This document shows positions 8,298 to 16,817 of a stretch of DNA of 49,841 nucleotides, in pieces (the stretch's first letter is position 1; the number at the start of each line of letters is the position of its first letter). This DNA comes from a bacterium (GTDB lineage: Bacteria > Joyebacterota > Joyebacteria > Joyebacterales > Joyebacteraceae). The position numbers and the translations under genes were made by a program. The notes under the pieces were generated by a model. That model made no database searches and was not told the DNA's origin. It saw nothing but the letters and a program-made list of their open reading frames with translations. The stretch covers positions 1 to 49,841 of the forward strand of contig JALGWI010000015.1 of NCBI GenBank assembly GCA_025774245.1, read 5' to 3'.

Positions 8298-8840
8298 ATG
8301 AAAACGAGAACACGCAGGAAACGAGGAGACGGGCGGGCCGATCGTCGCGGAACGTTCGTGGCGCCCGTCCGCACGCAGGCCGGCTTCACCATCATCGAGC
8401 TTCTGGTCTCGATCGGCGCGGTGCTCACCGTCATCATGGCGACCGTCGCAACGTACCTCGGCACGACGCGGTCGTGGGAGGGCACGTCGACCCTCACGCG
8501 AGTGCAGCGAGAGGCGTCGTTCGCGCTGGAGGTCATGGGCCGTGCCATCCGGAAGGGCAGCACCGTGGACATCGGCGCTGCCGGCGATTCGCTGAGGATC
8601 CTCTTCTGGACCGGAAGCACCGACAGTCTGGTGGCCAGCTTCTACGTGGACGACCAGGGATGTCTGCGAAACCACACGGGCATGGTCCTCGTGGACGGCG
8701 CGGACTCCCTCTCGTTCGTGAGTAGCAACGGCAGGACGGTCAACATTGACATCGTGATCAGGGGCGACATGGGTACGGAGCAAGCCACGAGCGACGACCA
8801 CCTGGTGCTCATGTCCTCGACGATATCGTGCAGGAACTGA
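8298..8840 (+). CDS. PilW-like minor prepilin
   Basis: A 180-residue prepilin. After a basic leader of about 28 residues comes the type III cleavage site AG/FTIIELLVS, with Glu5 of the mature protein and a hydrophobic N-terminal helix for membrane insertion and pilus assembly. The QREASFALEVMGRAIRKG segment after the helix is characteristic of PilW/GspJ-type pilins. It begins 11 bases after the first PilX-like gene and is five bases from the next pilin, so it is translated from the same transcript. It is expected to be processed by PilD (12795-13556) and to prime pilus assembly with the other minor pilins. Confidence 0.82.
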   Translation: MKTRTRRKRGDGRADRRGTFVAPVRTQAGFTIIELLVSIGAVLTVIMATVATYLGTTRSWEGTSTLTRVQREASFALEVMGRAIRKGSTVDIGAAGDSLRILFWTGSTDSLVASFYVDDQGCLRNHTGMVLVDGADSLSFVSSNGRTVNIDIVIRGDMGTEQATSDDHLVLMSSTISCRN

Positions 8841-8865
8841 TCTCTTGAAGACGGAGGGTCGACTG

Positions 8866-9402
8866 ATGAGGACTGTAGAGCGGAGAGCGGGTGGCCCCGC
8901 AGTTCGCAGGAGCCGCAGGAGGACCCGTCCCCTCGCTCCGCCTCTCCTCGGGGGGGGAGCGAGCGCGGGGCTCGGAATGGTGGAGATCCTCGTCTCGGTA
9001 GTGGTGCTCAGCATCGTGATCGTTCCGATCTTCAACTCCCTCGTCTCAGGGAGGATCCTCGCCGCGCACCGGGGTGAGAAGCGGATGGCGCTGCGCCTCG
9101 TGGAGCGGAAGGTCGAGCAGCTGATGCAGGCGGGCTACGGCTCGAGCGGGAACGACGCCAACGTTCAGAGCGTCAACCTCGATGTCGGCGCGCACCCCAG
9201 CGATCCCGGCATCGTGGTGAATACCCGCGGCGACTCTCATGCCGGGAACGACGTGCTCGGAAGCCTGACCTGGTTCGTGACGGAGGCCGTGTGGTCGAGT
9301 CCGGGGGATCCCGTCTACGCCAAGGAGGTCGAGGTGAAGCTCGTCTGGCCGTCGGCCTCGCCCCGCGACAGCCTCACCGTAACGACGCTGATCGGAGGGT
9401 AG
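8866..9402 (+). CDS. PilV-like minor prepilin
   Basis: A 178-residue prepilin with a long basic and glycine-rich leader. Cleavage after the Gly of SAG gives mature LGMVEILVSVVVLS with Glu at position 5, followed by the hydrophobic helix. The segment MALRLVERKVEQLMQAGY after the helix is typical of PilV/GspI-type pilins. I chose the ATG at 8866, which has GGAGGG seven bases upstream, over an in-frame TTG at 8845. Sits between the PilW-like and the second PilX-like gene in the same operon. Confidence 0.8.
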   Translation: MRTVERRAGGPAVRRSRRRTRPLAPPLLGGGASAGLGMVEILVSVVVLSIVIVPIFNSLVSGRILAAHRGEKRMALRLVERKVEQLMQAGYGSSGNDANVQSVNLDVGAHPSDPGIVVNTRGDSHAGNDVLGSLTWFVTEAVWSSPGDPVYAKEVEVKLVWPSASPRDSLTVTTLIGG

Positions 9403-9496
9403 GCGCGCCGCCCCCCCTGCGACCGGGGGCAGGGTAGGCGCAGGTGTTCGCCGAAGTGCCGTGAGGACGGCCAAGGCGAGAAGAGGGGGTGAAGTC

Positions 9497-10933
9497 ATGA
9501 CAGCCTTCAGACGATTCATGAGATGGAGGAGAGAACGCCGCTGGAACGCTCGCGGCTCCGCGCTCGTGGCCGTGATGCTCATCGGCACCGTCATGCTCAT
9601 TCTCTCCCTCACGGTGTTCCAGTTCGGCTGGCAGGATGCGATTCTCGCCAAGCGCGACGAGAGCCAGGCCCGCGCGCTCTTCCTGGCGGAGTCGGGACTG
9701 GCGATGGGACTCTCCTGGCTCAAGGCCCAGGACGCGCCCCCCGATTCCACCACGACGATGCACCCGTTCGGCGCGTATCCCCAGACGCTCGCCGGAGGAA
9801 CCTACACCGTCACGATCGAACCCGACGCGCTCAATCCCGGAGCGACGCGGCTCATCTACACGATCCGCTCCACCGCCACGTCGGAAGGGCGCACCCGCAT
9901 TCTCGAACTCGACGTCTCCACCGGCACGGTCGCGAACTACCTCTACCTGACCAACCGAGAGCACATGCCGGGCGGCGGAGCCCCGCTCTGGTTCTGCGAC
10001 ACCGACGTCATCGACGGCCCCATGTTCACGAACGACCAGATCAGCATCTTCGGCGATCCCGAGTTCCTGGACATCGTGGGAAGCGCCTACGGCGGCCCCG
10101 ACGATGCCGGCAACGACCCGGGGTTCCTCTACTACAACGGCGACGAGCACAACCACATCGAGTCCGCAGCACCCAGCAACGCTCCGCACGACAACCCCAT
10201 CTTCCACGAGGGGTACGAGCTCGGGCTTCCGCAGGTCGAGTACCCGACAGCCAGCGCCGTGAACGACCTCGAGGTCATGGCGGCAGCGGCTGGGATTACC
10301 CTTACCATGGGTCCCTACGATATCTGGTTGAGCCGCCCCGACGAGAACGGCGATCCGACGTACGGCTACGTGAGCTACAGCAGGAAGGGCAAAGACGAGT
10401 GGACCGACATCGACCTCCACGGCTTCAACGGGATCATCTACGTCCACAGCGGTCTCACGGTTCGAGGCACGCTCGACGGCGAGATCACGATCGTGTCCGG
10501 AGGTTTCGTCGACGTCGTCGACGACGTGCTCTACCGGGACAGCGATGCGAACGGCCCCAGCCCCAACTGCGACGACCTCCTCGGGCTCATAGCAGGGACC
10601 GACATCAACATCGTGAGCAACGAGCCCAACCAGACCGACTGCGTCATCCACGCCGCGATGGTCGCGATCAACAACACCATGAGGGTCGAAAACTGGAACA
10701 CCGGTTCCCCGAGAGGAACGCTCACGCTCTACGGCAGCCTGGCGCAGGACTTCCGGGGCCCCGTGGGAACCGGCTACTGGCAGGACGGCGAGTTCATCAT
10801 CTCGACCGGCTACCAGAAGGACTACCACTACGATACCCGCCTCCGCAACTACTCGCCCCCGGGGTTCATCGAGTTCCTCCAGAGCGGCTTCTACACGAAG
10901 CTCTACTGGCGCGAGATCACGCCGGGCTGCTGA
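9497..10933 (+). CDS. PilX-like large minor pilin, copy 2
   Basis: A 478-residue paralogue of the first PilX-like protein. ARG/SALVAVMLIGTVMLILSLTVF supplies the cleavage-site glycine and hydrophobic helix. The extracytoplasmic part carries landmarks shared with copy 3: LTNREHMPGGG, FTNDQISIFGDPEF, SAYGGPDD, GSPRGTLTLYG and a C-terminal LYWREI. Start ATG has AGGGGG upstream; an in-frame GTG at 9461 lacks a good site. A strong hairpin follows at 10978-11003, ending the operon before the separately promoted copy 3. Role in the pilus tip is inferred from position and architecture. Confidence 0.8.
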   Translation: MTAFRRFMRWRRERRWNARGSALVAVMLIGTVMLILSLTVFQFGWQDAILAKRDESQARALFLAESGLAMGLSWLKAQDAPPDSTTTMHPFGAYPQTLAGGTYTVTIEPDALNPGATRLIYTIRSTATSEGRTRILELDVSTGTVANYLYLTNREHMPGGGAPLWFCDTDVIDGPMFTNDQISIFGDPEFLDIVGSAYGGPDDAGNDPGFLYYNGDEHNHIESAAPSNAPHDNPIFHEGYELGLPQVEYPTASAVNDLEVMAAAAGITLTMGPYDIWLSRPDENGDPTYGYVSYSRKGKDEWTDIDLHGFNGIIYVHSGLTVRGTLDGEITIVSGGFVDVVDDVLYRDSDANGPSPNCDDLLGLIAGTDINIVSNEPNQTDCVIHAAMVAINNTMRVENWNTGSPRGTLTLYGSLAQDFRGPVGTGYWQDGEFIISTGYQKDYHYDTRLRNYSPPGFIEFLQSGFYTKLYWREITPGC

Positions 10934-10977
10934 TGCCCGGTGAGGCCTCCAGAGCACTGCCGGCCGCCTCCTCCACA

Positions 10978-11003
10978 ACGGCCGCCCTTCATGGGGCGGC
11001 CGT
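10978..11003 (+). terminator. Hairpin ending the first minor pilin operon
   Basis: ACGGCCGCCC (10978-10987) and GGGCGGCCGT (10994-11003) pair perfectly over 10 bp with a six-base loop. The tail is not U-rich, so termination efficiency is uncertain. Confidence 0.55.
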
Positions 11004-11098
11004 CGTCGTTCGTGCACCGGCACCGCTCCACGCCCCCTTCCTGCCCCCCGGAAAGCGCGCAAACGGGTCGCCGGTTTGCCTGACCACCGTCCGGAGAA

Positions 11099-11114
11099 TG
11101 GCACACCTTATGCT
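11099..11114 (+). promoter_or_regulatory. Sigma-54 (-24/-12) promoter of PilX-like copy 3
   Basis: TGGCAC (11099-11104), five bases, ATGCT (11110-11114), with GG (11100-11101) and GC (11112-11113) exactly 12 bases apart. The preceding bases GAGAATGGCACA resemble the promoter at 6776 (GAGAAATGGCACA). A start near 11126 leaves a leader of about 67 bases. Confidence 0.62.
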
Positions 11115-11192
11115 CCCTGTCATGCATGATACCGGCGTTGACTCCGGCCTGTTCAGGACGTGAGCGCAGGGCGCGACTCAGTGGAGGTAACG

Positions 11193-12617
11193 ATGAACAC
11201 CAGCAGAGGGGCCGCGGCGAGGCTGCGGGACCGGTCAGGTTCCGCCCTCATGGCGGTCATGTGGGGCGTCATCATCGCTCTCATTCTGGGAGTCACTGTC
11301 CTTCAGTTCGGCGTGCAGGACGCGACCCTCACCGTCGGCGAGGCGGAGCGGATGAAGGCCTTCTACCTTGCGGAGGGCGGTCTCTCCCGCGCGGAGTCAT
11401 GGCTCGAGGCGCAGGATCCGCCGCCGAGCGATGCGGTCACCTTCCACCCATTCGGGGAGTTCCCCGACACCCTCGGAGAAGGGGACTACTCGGTCGCGAT
11501 CACGCCGGATCCCATGAACGGGAGCCTGACCCGCAGCATCTACACCGTGCTCTCCACCGGACAGGTCGGACGCTTCGGACGCACCCTGGAGGTTGAAGTC
11601 GGGAACGGGACGTTCGCCAATTTTCTGTACTTCACCAACCGGGAGCACATGCCGGGCGGCGGGCCCCGCCCCTGGTTCACCTCCTCCGATGTCGTGGACG
11701 GCCCCGTCTTCTCGAACGATCAGCTCGGCATCCGCGGGGACCCCGTCTTCCTGGGCCGCGTCATGAGCGCCTACGGCGGTCCGGACGACCAAACGCAGAG
11801 CCACACCCCGTCGTTCGAGTACTACAACGGCGATCCGCACCAGCACGTGGAGTCCGCGGCTGCAAGCAACCCTCCGCACGACTACCCCACGTTCCATGGG
11901 GGATACGATCTGGGGCTGAACGAGCTCGAGCTCCCGAGCACCCAGGTTCTCCATGGCCTCAGATCCCTGGCCCAGGACGGGGGCATAGCCCTGAACGGGA
12001 ACTACGACATCTTCCTCTCGAGGCTCGACGGCGAGGGGAACCCCATGTACGGCTACGTGAGCTACCAGAGCCCGAACGGCGATTGGGTCGACGTGGACCT
12101 TGACACGTTCAACGGCGTCATCTACGTCAACGGCAGCTACAGCATCTCGGGAACGCTGGACGGTACCCTCACGGTCGCCACAAACGGTCAAGCCTACATC
12201 ACCGACGACCTCCTCTACAGGCACAGTGACGCCAACGGGCCCCTCCTCGGCTGCGAGGATCTCCTGGGCCTCATCTCGGGTTCGGACATCACGGTGGCGA
12301 ACAACATCCCCAACCAGGACGACTGCGTGATCCACGCAGCCATGATCGCGCTCAGCAACGGCCTCCGGGTGGAGAACTGGAGCACCGGATCCCCGAGGGG
12401 AACGCTCACGGTTCATGGGAGCATCGTTCAGGATCACCGGGGTCCCATCGGCTCAGGGGTGGTCAACGACGAGGGCTTCTATGAGGTTCACACGGGCTAC
12501 GACAAGGACTACCACTTCGACGAGAGGCTGCTGGACATCGCGCCGCCGAGCTTCTTCGACTTCTTCGTCCTCGGGGAATACCAGAGGCTGTCCTGGCGGG
12601 AAGTGATGGACGGCTGA
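11193..12617 (+). CDS. PilX-like large minor pilin, copy 3
   Basis: A 474-residue third member of the family. RSG/SALMAVMWGVIIALILGVTV forms the cleavage site and helix. The external region aligns by eye with copy 2 (FTNREHMPGGG, FSNDQLGIRGDPVF, SAYGGPDD, GSPRGTLTVHG) and ends in RLSWREV. GGAGG lies about seven bases before the chosen ATG at 11193; an in-frame GTG at 11160 is less well placed. It is transcribed alone from its own sigma-54 promoter and ends at the convergent terminator shared with pilD. Why three such proteins are kept is unknown; they may be alternative tip adhesins. Confidence 0.8.
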   Translation: MNTSRGAAARLRDRSGSALMAVMWGVIIALILGVTVLQFGVQDATLTVGEAERMKAFYLAEGGLSRAESWLEAQDPPPSDAVTFHPFGEFPDTLGEGDYSVAITPDPMNGSLTRSIYTVLSTGQVGRFGRTLEVEVGNGTFANFLYFTNREHMPGGGPRPWFTSSDVVDGPVFSNDQLGIRGDPVFLGRVMSAYGGPDDQTQSHTPSFEYYNGDPHQHVESAAASNPPHDYPTFHGGYDLGLNELELPSTQVLHGLRSLAQDGGIALNGNYDIFLSRLDGEGNPMYGYVSYQSPNGDWVDVDLDTFNGVIYVNGSYSISGTLDGTLTVATNGQAYITDDLLYRHSDANGPLLGCEDLLGLISGSDITVANNIPNQDDCVIHAAMIALSNGLRVENWSTGSPRGTLTVHGSIVQDHRGPIGSGVVNDEGFYEVHTGYDKDYHFDERLLDIAPPSFFDFFVLGEYQRLSWREVMDG

Positions 12618-12710
12618 GATCGACGGCCCGGTCGAGAAGCGCGGCCGGCGTGCCCGGCGATGCTGCCGAACGACAGAGTCCGCCGGAACCACAACCACAC
12701 AAAAAGGAGA

Positions 12711-12737
12711 GGGCCGAGCGCATCAGCTCGGCCCTTC
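12711..12737. terminator. Bidirectional terminator between PilX copy 3 and pilD
   Basis: GGGCCGAGC (12711-12719) and GCTCGGCCC (12726-12734) make a 9-bp stem. The plus-strand tail is TTCTTC; on the minus strand the tail reads TCTCCTTTTT, a good U tract. It serves the convergent pilus operons. Confidence 0.8.
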
Positions 12738-12794
12738 TTCGTATGATCCATCTCCGGCTCGATCGTGCCGGTGCTCCGGCCTGCCGATGCAGCG

Positions 12795-13556
12795 CTACCC
12801 AAGCAACGCCAGATACCACCCGACGGCGGCGTCGCCCCACACCGTGGCGAGGAACGCCCCGATGGCGATGAACGGACCGAACGGGATGGTCCGGTCCCAC
12901 TCCCGTCCCCTCGTTGACATCGCGATGATCCCGACGACGGCTCCGAGGAAGAACGCCACGAAGAGGAGCAGGAGGACGGCCTGCCAGCCGAGGAACGCCC
13001 CGAGCATCGCCGCCAGCTTGATGTCTCCCCCACCCATGCTCTCCTTCCCGAACACGGCCGAGCCGAGAACAGCGATGAGGTAGAGCGCGCCCCCTCCGAC
13101 GGCGGCCCCGAGGAGGGACCCCGTGAACGTCGTGAGGCCGAGGAGCGGCGCCACGACGAGGCCGACCGCGATGCCGGGAAGCGTGATCCTGTCCGGGATG
13201 ATCCTGTGGTCGAGATCGATGAACGAGATCCCGAGGAGCACGTACGCGAGGGGCCAGAAGACGAAGAGCTCCCGCCCGACGCCGTACCGCGTGTACAGGA
13301 ACACGGGTATGGCCGCCGACAGGAACTCCACCACGAGGTATCGCGGTGAGATCCGGCTGCCGCAGCTCCTGCACCTGCCCCTGAGAGCGAGGTAGCTCAG
13401 GATGGGGACGTTGTCCCAGGGACGGATGCGACCGCCGCACGCCGGACACGACGACGGCGGGTTCACGATCGACTGCCCGAGCGGCATTCTGTGGAGGACG
13501 ACGTTCAGGAAGCTCCCGAACGCCGCCCCCACGATGAACAGAAGTGTGCCGGTCAA
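12795..13556 (-). CDS. pilD: Prepilin peptidase/N-methyltransferase
   Basis: A 253-residue polytopic inner-membrane aspartic protease that cleaves prepilin leaders and methylates the new N-terminus. The cytosolic zinc-binding loop CPAC...C..C is present (residues about 36-65). The two catalytic aspartates lie in FIDLDHRIIPD and in the GGGDIKL motif. The start is TTG, immediately after the pilQ stop with no gap, so it is probably translationally coupled. Last gene of the pilus operon and the presumed processing enzyme for all six or more prepilins in the window. Confidence 0.93.
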   Translation of the reverse strand: MTGTLLFIVGAAFGSFLNVVLHRMPLGQSIVNPPSSCPACGGRIRPWDNVPILSYLALRGRCRSCGSRISPRYLVVEFLSAAIPVFLYTRYGVGRELFVFWPLAYVLLGISFIDLDHRIIPDRITLPGIAVGLVVAPLLGLTTFTGSLLGAAVGGGALYLIAVLGSAVFGKESMGGGDIKLAAMLGAFLGWQAVLLLLFVAFFLGAVVGIIAMSTRGREWDRTIPFGPFIAIGAFLATVWGDAAVGWYLALLG

Positions 13557-14912
13557 CTAGTTCTCCTCGAACCTGCGCATGATCTCGCTGTCCAGTCGCT
13601 CGCTCATCCTCGAGAGCTCCTCGGCTCCGAGGATCTGCGGCGTCAGGAAGACCATGATCTCTGTCTTCTTCTCGGACGTCGCGGTCTTTCTGAAGAGGGC
13701 GCCCAGGAGCGGGATGTCGCCCAGAAGCGGAACCTTGTAGTGCGTCTCCACGATGTCGGTCCTCAGGAGGCCGCCGATGACGATCGTCTGCTTGTTCTTG
13801 GCCATGACCGTCGTGACGGCGGTCCGCGACTTCGTGTCGACCGCATCATTGGGGAAGAGCAGCGACTTCTGTGCGGCGGCGACGATCGGCTCGATCTTCA
13901 TGGTGACGAACTCGTCGTTGTTGATGTGCGGCGTGACCCTGAGCGTGATACCGATGTCGCCGTAGATCGGCTCGACCGTCGAACCGCCTCCACCCTCGCT
14001 CGAGTGGTACGTCACCTTCCTCGCGAGAGCGATCCGCTCCGTGATTCCGATGTAGGCTTCCATGTTGTCGAGCGTGAGGATCTGCGGCTCGGCGAGCACC
14101 TCGATCAGGCCGTCCTTCTTCATCGCGGCGATCCGGACCTTCAGATCCTGCCACTCGGTGAACGACTCGAACTTGCCGAAGGTCAGGTCGAAGATCCCGG
14201 GGGCGTCCGCATCGGTGTTGAACGTCGTGCCGTACGAGTTCCCGTCCTCCGCCTGGTAGTCGAAGAACTCCCACTCCACGCCGAGTTCTCTCTCCGCGCC
14301 GGCATCGATCTCGACGATCTTCGCCTGGATCAGGATCTGCCCGGTCGGCTCGTCCAGATCCTCAGCGAGGCTCTGGAGCGTGTTCATGTTCTCGGGGATG
14401 TCGGAGATGACGAGCGAGTTGGTTCTCGGATCGACGACGATCGTCCCGGCTTCCGTCAGGACCCCCTCGAGGGTCGGAAGAAGCTCGGCCGCGTCGGCGT
14501 AGTCGGCGTGGACGATCTCCGTAACGGTGGCCACGGGCGGGCCCTCGGGCGCATCCATGATCACGTAGATGTTCGTGCCCTTCTGCCGCGTGTACCACAT
14601 TCCGTTTGCGCGCATGATGGCCGCGAGGGCGTCCTCCACGAGAACGTCCTCGAGGTAGACGTTGATCCGCTTGCCCACGAGGTCGGAGCCGATGAGGAAG
14701 TTGATCCCCGACTTCTGGGTCATGACTTTGAGAACGTTGCCGAGCGTGACGTCCTGGAGGTTGAGCGAGATCCGCTGGGCCCTCCCGACCGGCGCGCTCG
14801 CGGTCTCCTCCTGTGCCCACGCGCCGCTTGCAGCCGAGAGCATCAGGAGCGCGACGAGAATCACCGGGACGACCGTGCTCGGCCGTATCGCGCTGGAGCA
14901 TCTGTTGGACAT
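13557..14912 (-). CDS. pilQ: Type IV pilus secretin
   Basis: A 451-residue outer-membrane secretin through which the pilus exits. A signal peptide ends near GAWA-QEE. An STN/N0-like domain follows (SLNLQDVTLGNVLKVMTQKSG region), then an N1 module (about 125-190), then the secretin C-domain with the conserved VPLLGDIPLLGALFRKT close to the C-terminus. It is short relative to proteobacterial PilQ (about 700) because AMIN domains are missing. It sits between pilP and pilD in the usual order and 11 bases from pilP. Confidence 0.92.
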   Translation of the reverse strand: MSNRCSSAIRPSTVVPVILVALLMLSAASGAWAQEETASAPVGRAQRISLNLQDVTLGNVLKVMTQKSGINFLIGSDLVGKRINVYLEDVLVEDALAAIMRANGMWYTRQKGTNIYVIMDAPEGPPVATVTEIVHADYADAAELLPTLEGVLTEAGTIVVDPRTNSLVISDIPENMNTLQSLAEDLDEPTGQILIQAKIVEIDAGAERELGVEWEFFDYQAEDGNSYGTTFNTDADAPGIFDLTFGKFESFTEWQDLKVRIAAMKKDGLIEVLAEPQILTLDNMEAYIGITERIALARKVTYHSSEGGGGSTVEPIYGDIGITLRVTPHINNDEFVTMKIEPIVAAAQKSLLFPNDAVDTKSRTAVTTVMAKNKQTIVIGGLLRTDIVETHYKVPLLGDIPLLGALFRKTATSEKKTEIMVFLTPQILGAEELSRMSERLDSEIMRRFEEN

Positions 14913-14923
14913 CTTGTGCCTCC

Positions 14924-15436
14924 TTACTCCACGATCAGGTCAAACCGCATGGACCTGTACATCAGAACGACTCTGTCGATACCTATCTCCGTGATTCTCG
15001 CCCCCTTGATCTCGTCGCCGATGCGGAAGGCGTCTCCGTCGATCATCGCGACCGGACTCTCCGAATCCCAGACGATGCCCTGGAGGGCCATGTATGGAAG
15101 CGTGGTCGCCGGGGCCGGCCTGTAGACCTCCTCGACGTCATTGGAGACCACACGGTCGGTCGCCAGGGCCACCAGGGGATCGCGTAGAGTGTCTCCCGTG
15201 TACGGCTGTCGCTGTCCCGACTGAGAGACCCTCGCAACAGCGGCGAGGTGCTCGGGACGCGAGTCGACGACTCCGTCCTCCGCCGTGCTCCACCAGGAGC
15301 CGGAATCGGACGCCGAGGCGCTCGACCCGATCCCTCCCGCGAGCGCGAAACGGACGACGACCGTCAGGATCAGCGCGCCCCCCACACCAATGAGGAGGAT
15401 GATCAACCTCTTCGACATTCCGCCGGATACCTGCAT
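14924..15436 (-). CDS. pilP: PilP-like pilus assembly protein
   Basis: A roughly 170-residue inner-membrane protein with one N-terminal membrane helix (RLIILLIGVGGALILTVVV) and a C-terminal beta domain (LQGIVWDSESPVAMIDGDAF) resembling PilP/GspC modules that link PilO to PilQ. It lacks the lipoprotein cysteine of proteobacterial PilP. I chose the ATG at 15436, preceded by AGAGAGG; an in-frame GTG at 15478 directly abuts the pilO stop and is the alternative. Identity rests on the gene order pilM-N-O-P-Q more than on strong motifs. Confidence 0.75.
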   Translation of the reverse strand: MQVSGGMSKRLIILLIGVGGALILTVVVRFALAGGIGSSASASDSGSWWSTAEDGVVDSRPEHLAAVARVSQSGQRQPYTGDTLRDPLVALATDRVVSNDVEEVYRPAPATTLPYMALQGIVWDSESPVAMIDGDAFRIGDEIKGARITEIGIDRVVLMYRSMRFDLIVE

Positions 15437-15478
15437 GCTCCAGTTGCCTCTCTGACTCCCCCGTCGACCCAGCGTCAC

Positions 15479-16144
15479 CTAGTCTTTCCAGGAGACGACC
15501 CCGATTACGATGCTGACATCGCTCTCTCCCATCGCGGAATCGCGGACGTCCATCTCGACCTGCTTGACGACGAGGCGCCGCGGCGATCCACTGAGAAGGC
15601 TGAGAAACTCGCCCACCTCGTGGTAGGAACCGCGCAGGTCGAGCTCGATGGGGTACTCCCGCATGTCCTTCGCGATCTCGCGATCGGCGAGGAGTCCCGG
15701 TTCACCGACGATCTTGAGGCCGGCGGATTCCGCCATCGCCTCGATCTCCGAGATGACCGTCATCCTCTGATCGCCGCGCATCAGCCCGGCGCGGAAGCCG
15801 GCGACGACGTCCCGCGACGTCGCGAGCAGTTCGAGGTCCTGCATGAGCGTCTTCTCTGTGACGAGCGCGTCTCTGCGGTTCCATATCGGCCTCAGGACGA
15901 AGAAGTACGACAGGTTGACCGCCACGGTGTACGTGATGATCGCGAGCGCGACGATCCTCCACGTGGCGCGCCTGCCGCGGGTGCCGGGAGCCGGGCGCGA
16001 GACGCGAGAGAGCGCGCCGGCGACACCTTCACCCACGCGCGCGGCAATCGCGCCCTTCGTCGTGCTGGGGACCGGCTGTTCCGCGTCCTGCGCCTCGTCC
16101 CGAGAGCGACGTTCCCCTTCGTCTATGGCGTGAAGAAGTCCCAT
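15479..16144 (-). CDS. pilO: PilO-like pilus alignment protein
   Basis: A 221-residue inner-membrane protein. A basic N-terminal tail of about 62 residues precedes one membrane helix (TWRIVALAIITYTVAVNLSY), then a coiled segment and the PilO alpha/beta domain ending in YPIELDLRGSYHEVGEFL, a typical PilO signature. It pairs with PilN to form the periplasmic alignment complex between PilM and PilQ. ATG with AGGAG five bases upstream. It follows pilN by 47 bases. Confidence 0.87.
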   Translation of the reverse strand: MGLLHAIDEGERRSRDEAQDAEQPVPSTTKGAIAARVGEGVAGALSRVSRPAPGTRGRRATWRIVALAIITYTVAVNLSYFFVLRPIWNRRDALVTEKTLMQDLELLATSRDVVAGFRAGLMRGDQRMTVISEIEAMAESAGLKIVGEPGLLADREIAKDMREYPIELDLRGSYHEVGEFLSLLSGSPRRLVVKQVEMDVRDSAMGESDVSIVIGVVSWKD

Positions 16145-16191
16145 GGATCTCCTGCGCCCTCCGCCGCCGTGAAATCCCGTCCGCTCGATGG

Positions 16192-16815
16192 CTACCGCAT
16201 CGGACAGATGATCTCGAACCCGATGACGTCCTTGCCACCAATCCTCCGCACGCCGGTCTCGGCGGCCCGCGCGTCGGTTATCCTGTCCCCGAGCTCCGGC
16301 CTCTCCTCGAGACCCTGCGCGAACTCCCGAATGAGCTCACCTCCGCGCTCGATGCCCGCCGCGACCGCCCCCTCGAGGAGGATGCCTCGCTCGTTGCTCC
16401 TCCCACCCCTCTTCCGCCCGGACGACGATCTGACTCGAGGAGGGGACACCCTCACGCTCGTCAGCCACACGCTGTCCGGAACGGCGCCAGCGATGCCCGT
16501 CCAGAGCGACGCGATGTCGGTTCTTCCCTTGAGCATCTTCTCGATGTTGTCGAGCTCAGGCTTCATCTGCTTCATCGTCGATTCCAGCTCGCCCCGCGCC
16601 AGCGTCCGGCCACCGAGGGCGTCACCCACGCTCTCCCTGAGCGCCTCTACCTCACACGCGTACACGGCGACGGTTCTCGAAGAGGACACGGCGAAGACGA
16701 CGATCGCGACGATCGTCAGCACGTACACGAGCCCGCCCAGCATCAGAAGCGAGAAAGCCACATTCTTCTGGCGCTGAGGGACGACGCGGGATCTGATGAG
16801 ATTGATGTCATACAT
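16192..16815 (-). CDS. pilN: PilN-like pilus assembly protein
   Basis: A 207-residue bitopic inner-membrane protein. It starts MYDINLIRSR, close to the conserved INLLP-type motif that docks in PilM, followed by a membrane helix (VAFSLLMLGGLVYVLTIVAI) and a coiled region. The middle GRTDIASLWTGIAGAVPDSV and VWLTSVR match the PilN/GspL-like ferredoxin-fold domain. The ATG at 16815 lies two bases after the pilM stop, indicating translational coupling; longer upstream frames only run antiparallel to nothing and overlap pilM out of frame. Confidence 0.88.
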   Translation of the reverse strand: MYDINLIRSRVVPQRQKNVAFSLLMLGGLVYVLTIVAIVVFAVSSSRTVAVYACEVEALRESVGDALGGRTLARGELESTMKQMKPELDNIEKMLKGRTDIASLWTGIAGAVPDSVWLTSVRVSPPRVRSSSGRKRGGRSNERGILLEGAVAAGIERGGELIREFAQGLEERPELGDRITDARAAETGVRRIGGKDVIGFEIICPMR

Positions 16816-16817
16816 CG

